From Myxococcales bacterium (lineage in GTDB: Bacteria > Myxococcota_A > Polyangia > Polyangiales > Polyangiaceae), in assembly GCA_016794345.1 (NCBI GenBank), contig JAEUKE010000244.1, positions 1 through 64,000 of the forward strand: a DNA stretch of 64,000 nt, read 5' to 3'. Both the position numbers and the translations under genes were made by a program. Positions 61,271 through 64,000 of this stretch are shown here, piece by piece (the first letter of the stretch is position 1; each line of letters opens with the position of its first letter). Under the pieces are notes generated by a model. It searched no databases. It was not told the DNA's origin and worked only from the letters and a program-made list of their open reading frames with translations.

Positions 61271-62230
61271 TCAGCCGAGCTTGCGGCGCTCGGCGAGCAG
61301 GAAGTCCACGACCCGCTCGAACGGATCGAAGCCGAACGCAGCCGCGATCGGAGCGCGCAGGTTGGAGTTCGCGTTCACGTCGTAGAAGACAGGACCGTCA
61401 GGCGTTTCGATGAGCTCGATGCCTGCCACGTCCAGCCCGCCGGCGCGTGCGATCGAGAGCGCTCCTTCGACCGCCTCCCGCGAGACCTCCTTGTACGGAT
61501 GGAACTCGACCGGAGCGGCCGGCGGCGTCTCCGGGACGGCGCACATGGCCTCTTCGCCGTCCTCCGGGTTGCAGATCTCCGAGGGGCAGAGGTTGAAGCT
61601 CCCGTGTGAGACGACGCGCATCGCGTAGAGGAGCTCCCCGCCGAGGATCTCGAGGCGCACGATGCCGAAGGAGGGGTCGTAGGGGACCTTCTCCTGGAGG
61701 AGGAGGAGGTTGTCGGGGAGCCAGATCTCGGGACGGAGCGCGAGGAGCCGCACGAGCTCTTCGTAGCTCTCCACGAGGAACATGCGCGCGCCGCTCCCGC
61801 CCTGTTCGGGCTTCACCAGCGCCGGCCAGGGGAAGCTCGCGGCGTACCGCTCGACGGCCGTCACGTCGTTGAACACCAGCGTGCGCGGGCCGCGCAGACC
61901 GAGCCGGCGGAGCAGGGCGGCCTGCGCGGACTTCGAGAGCTCCAGCGCAAACGCCCTCGAGCCGTTGAGCACACGCGCGCCCTTCTCTTCCAGGTTCTTC
62001 ATGAGCGCGAGCGCGAGCGGCACGGCGCGGGTGTTGCCGCGCACGTAGGCGCTCGGGCTGGCCTGATTGAAATAGAGCGGCGCGACCGGCGCCTCCTCCT
62101 CCAGGAACGCAGCCGACTTGAGATCGAAAGGACGGAACCGAACGCCACGGCGCTCGAGGACCGAGAAGAGCGGCTTCTGCCACTCGGGATGCTCGTGAAT
62201 CACGACCAGGTCGAGATCGGCCGTCGTCAT
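61271..62230 (-). CDS. ATP-grasp ligase
   Basis: A 319-aa ATP-grasp enzyme forming amide bonds through an acylphosphate. The ATP-grasp fold shows PALVKPEQGGSGARMFLVES, RLEILGGELLYAMRVV and FYDVNANSNLRAPIA, the last being the Mg-binding Asp/Asn site. It starts DLDLVVIHEHPEWQKPLFSV with a preATP-grasp fold. The family is related to RimK/MvdD-type ligases, but its substrate is unknown. It is co-transcribed with the SRPBCC gene. Confidence 0.85.
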   Translation of the reverse strand: MTTADLDLVVIHEHPEWQKPLFSVLERRGVRFRPFDLKSAAFLEEEAPVAPLYFNQASPSAYVRGNTRAVPLALALMKNLEEKGARVLNGSRAFALELSKSAQAALLRRLGLRGPRTLVFNDVTAVERYAASFPWPALVKPEQGGSGARMFLVESYEELVRLLALRPEIWLPDNLLLLQEKVPYDPSFGIVRLEILGGELLYAMRVVSHGSFNLCPSEICNPEDGEEAMCAVPETPPAAPVEFHPYKEVSREAVEGALSIARAGGLDVAGIELIETPDGPVFYDVNANSNLRAPIAAAFGFDPFERVVDFLLAERRKLG

Positions 62231-62266
62231 CCGGCTCGTGTAACCCCGCGCAGACGGACTCGCAAC

Positions 62267-62935
62267 CTAAGGCGCCGGCTTCCTTCCCGTGGGCCGCCGC
62301 CCCGGAGGACGACGAGCCGGGGGCGGGATGATCTTCGCGTCCCGGACACGCTGGACCATCGTTCGAAAGACACGCTTCAGCTGCGCTTCGATCTCGGGCG
62401 GCTCCCCGCACAGGGTCAACGCCGCGGCGACCGATTCGAGCGTCGAGACGTACTCTCGCTTTGGCTCGGCGCGGAGGCGACCATAGATCGAGGGCTCGCT
62501 CGGCTTGATCGTGAGGCGGTTGAGCTTGAGCAGCCAGGGGTTGCGCCACCAGAGCGTCTTCGCCTTGGACCACGTGCCATCGAGCACGACGATGCCCTCG
62601 AGCGCGTTCGGCTCGATGACCTGACCACCACGACCGACGGCGCCTTCGCCCTCCGCCTCCTTGTCGGGGAAGAGCACGGCCCACTTCTTGGGGTTGACCC
62701 CCTCCTCGCCGAGCGCTGCCGCGAAGTTGGGCCACGACAGACCGATCACGAGCTTCGCTTGGGGAAGGCTGGCGGTGAGGATCTGGGCCGATCCGAGCAC
62801 GGCGTCCTTCTCTTGAGGGTGCTGAAGGATCAGGACACGACGCGACGTCTCGAACTGGACGATGCGATCGCAGACGCACGCGACCGTCGGTCGCTGGCAT
62901 GTCTCACAGGCGGCGAGCTCCACGCGGCGAAGCAT
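62267..62935 (-). CDS. DTW-domain tRNA-uridine aminocarboxypropyltransferase
   Basis: A 222-aa protein of the DTW family (TapT/YfiP in E. coli), which adds a 3-amino-3-carboxypropyl group from S-adenosylmethionine to uridine of tRNA. The family motifs are the N-terminal Cys set C10, C13, C20, C22 (ACETCQRPTVACVC), IVVLDGTWSKAK with DGTW at 119-122, and RLRAEPKREYVSTLESVA. The C-terminus is basic (RRPPGRRPTGRKPAP). The ATG at 62935 overlaps the upstream gene by 32 nt, in another frame. Confidence 0.87.
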   Translation of the reverse strand: MLRRVELAACETCQRPTVACVCDRIVQFETSRRVLILQHPQEKDAVLGSAQILTASLPQAKLVIGLSWPNFAAALGEEGVNPKKWAVLFPDKEAEGEGAVGRGGQVIEPNALEGIVVLDGTWSKAKTLWWRNPWLLKLNRLTIKPSEPSIYGRLRAEPKREYVSTLESVAAALTLCGEPPEIEAQLKRVFRTMVQRVRDAKIIPPPARRPPGRRPTGRKPAP

Positions 62936-64000
62936 CGCACATCGTGACCGCCGGAACGAACACGTCGCGCGTCTCGCCGCAGGTGCAAGGCAAATAGACG
63001 CTCGCGACGAACCGCCCCACGTCGCGCTCCGTCTCGAGCTCGTCCCTCCCGAGCTCTGCGATCAATGTCCTGCCACGAAAGGTGATGCTGACGTCCTCGA
63101 ACGTGTGTCGCCCTTTGAACGAGCGATGGTCGAACGCGCCGATCAGCGCGAAGAGCCCCTGCTCTCGCAGCAGCTTGCGCTTCGGCGAGCGGAGCTCTTT
63201 CGACACGTCGAGGAGGGGCTCGAGCGTCGGAACGTCCCCTTGGAGGGGGAGCGCCTCGGATCTGGTGAGGGACGGCTCGGTGAAGAACCGGATCTCGGGG
63301 CGGCCGTAGAGACGAAAGAAGTAGGGGATGTCCCCTCGGGCGAGCTGCTCTTTCTCCGCGTCGAGGAGCGGGGGCCAAACGGCCGTCGTCTTGGCCCTTA
63401 CGTATTCGTCCGTACCTCGGAGCAGCACGCGAATGGGGGCGTCGGCGAGCCCGGGCAGCTGCTCGAAGACCGCAGCGATGGCGGCCGCATGCTTGTCGAG
63501 GAGACCAAGGGCACGACGATAGCCCGCGACCATCGCCACCAGAGCTTCGGGGCCGATCGGCTTGCCGAGAAAGGCGAGCACGCGCCGAACCCCGCACGCG
63601 TGCCGGCAGACGTCCACGATGTCGTCGTCGGCCTCGGGCAGCAGCTTGGTCTGGGTCGGTAGCTCGAGGTCGTCGAGGATCATCTCGACGTCGAGCGGGC
63701 CGAACACGATGCGCCCTTCTCGCTCGCCCAGCACGAGGTTCTCCCAGTGGAGATCGGAGAGACCGAGCCAGGTGTAGAGCGCGATCGCGCGGCCTGTCAC
63801 GTGTGCGAGGCGATTCGAATCGATGTCCGGAGAAAGCGGAGCGAGCACGGCACGCTCGACCTCGCCTCCGCCCCGCGCGTCGTGCGACGAAAATCGCAAG
63901 CTCGGCAGGAAATCGAAGACGTCCGCGCCGAGCTCCGAGAGCTTCGCACGCAATGGGCTCTCGAACGCGAGCAGCAGCCACTCCCACAGCAGCGTTCGCG
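62904..64000 (-). CDS. LanM-dehydratase-like (DUF4135) protein, cut by the window edge
   Basis: The frame runs off the right edge (5' end missing; the window holds codons up to 64000, ...LLAFESPLRAKL). TWLGLSDLHWENLVLG and GPLDVEMILDD match the DUF4135 kinase-like dehydration core of class II lanthipeptide synthetases (LanM). LGKPIGPEALVAMVAGYRRA and LLRGTDEYVRAKTTAV continue it. The visible C-terminus (CTCGETRDVF) ends without a LanC cyclase domain. It may be a stand-alone phosphotransferase of RiPP biosynthesis or a domesticated relative. The neighbouring genes inside the window do not look biosynthetic. Confidence 0.75.
   Translation of the reverse strand, partial: RTLLWEWLLLAFESPLRAKLSELGADVFDFLPSLRFSSHDARGGGEVERAVLAPLSPDIDSNRLAHVTGRAIALYTWLGLSDLHWENLVLGEREGRIVFGPLDVEMILDDLELPTQTKLLPEADDDIVDVCRHACGVRRVLAFLGKPIGPEALVAMVAGYRRALGLLDKHAAAIAAVFEQLPGLADAPIRVLLRGTDEYVRAKTTAVWPPLLDAEKEQLARGDIPYFFRLYGRPEIRFFTEPSLTRSEALPLQGDVPTLEPLLDVSKELRSPKRKLLREQGLFALIGAFDHRSFKGRHTFEDVSITFRGRTLIAELGRDELETERDVGRFVASVYLPCTCGETRDVFVPAVTMCDASPRGARRL

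Overview
The window is high-GC bacterial DNA that fits the phylum Myxococcota, probably a Polyangiales/Sorangiineae-type genome. The signs are a DUF2330 protein with a MYXO-CTERM-like tail, two eukaryote-type Ser/Thr kinases, many Cys-anchored lipoproteins with Thr/Ser- or Gly-rich linkers, myxobacterial Cys-rich DUF4215 repeats, and PilZ, HD-GYP and PATAN signalling domains. No rRNA, tRNA, CRISPR array or intact transposase was recognised. Assignment to a genus is not possible from sequence reading alone.

Positions 1-11145 look like an accessory, element-like region. Two divergent units flank an array of eight 17-bp near-palindromes spaced 42-43 bp apart (1285-1598). Leftward are a sigma-70-like factor and a small protein. 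Rightward are an unknown 297-aa protein, a short HerA/DUF87-type ATPase, a staphylococcal-nuclease-like protein whose frame is broken by one base, and a 64-aa protein. Next come a PadR regulator under a 40-bp palindrome, a coupled HTH-plus-membrane-anchor protein, a Ser/Thr kinase with an unusual N-terminal domain, a DnaA-box-like cluster, and a leftward trio (small HTH protein, Cys-pair protein, 505-aa protein). The trio is followed by a decayed copy of the HTH end. The region ends in about 750 bp of inverted repeats and a broken lipoprotein gene.

Positions 11146-36455 are chromosome-like. They hold a glycosyltransferase, an enoyl-CoA hydratase/RimK pair and an acyl-CoA dehydrogenase with an upstream dyad. 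A four-gene overlapping operon follows (MinD-like/J-like/RodZ-like-HTH fusion, ArnT-like membrane glycosyltransferase, LysM protein, Ser/Thr kinase). Then come DUF1015, a rhodanese, BatA-like and DUF58 proteins, a five-heme cytochrome, panB, DUF2330, a MshEN/HD-GYP/REC/PATAN signalling protein, a membrane pyrophosphatase with a clear terminator, a FrnE-like DsbA protein and a secreted protein.

Positions 36456-64000 carry a NAD(P)-binding protein, a two-gene module in which a trypsin-like protease and its partner share a YbjN/CesT-like domain, a 2OG-Fe(II) oxygenase pair, and a large Cys-rich lipoprotein. A leftward cluster of a MauG-like beta-propeller lipoprotein, a secreted protein, a SUMF1-domain lipoprotein and a STAND regulator follows. 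The remainder holds an esterase with an E-set domain, PilZ, a CoA-transferase, several lipoproteins, an AT-hook protein next to a VOC protein with a histone-H1-like tail, a PEGA-domain outer-membrane-like protein, an ATP-grasp ligase, a DTW-domain tRNA-modifying enzyme and, at the right edge, a truncated LanM-dehydratase-like (DUF4135) gene. Two genes, at 4123 and 54458, are broken by an apparent single missing base in a short homopolymer. Base errors in the assembly should be kept in mind.
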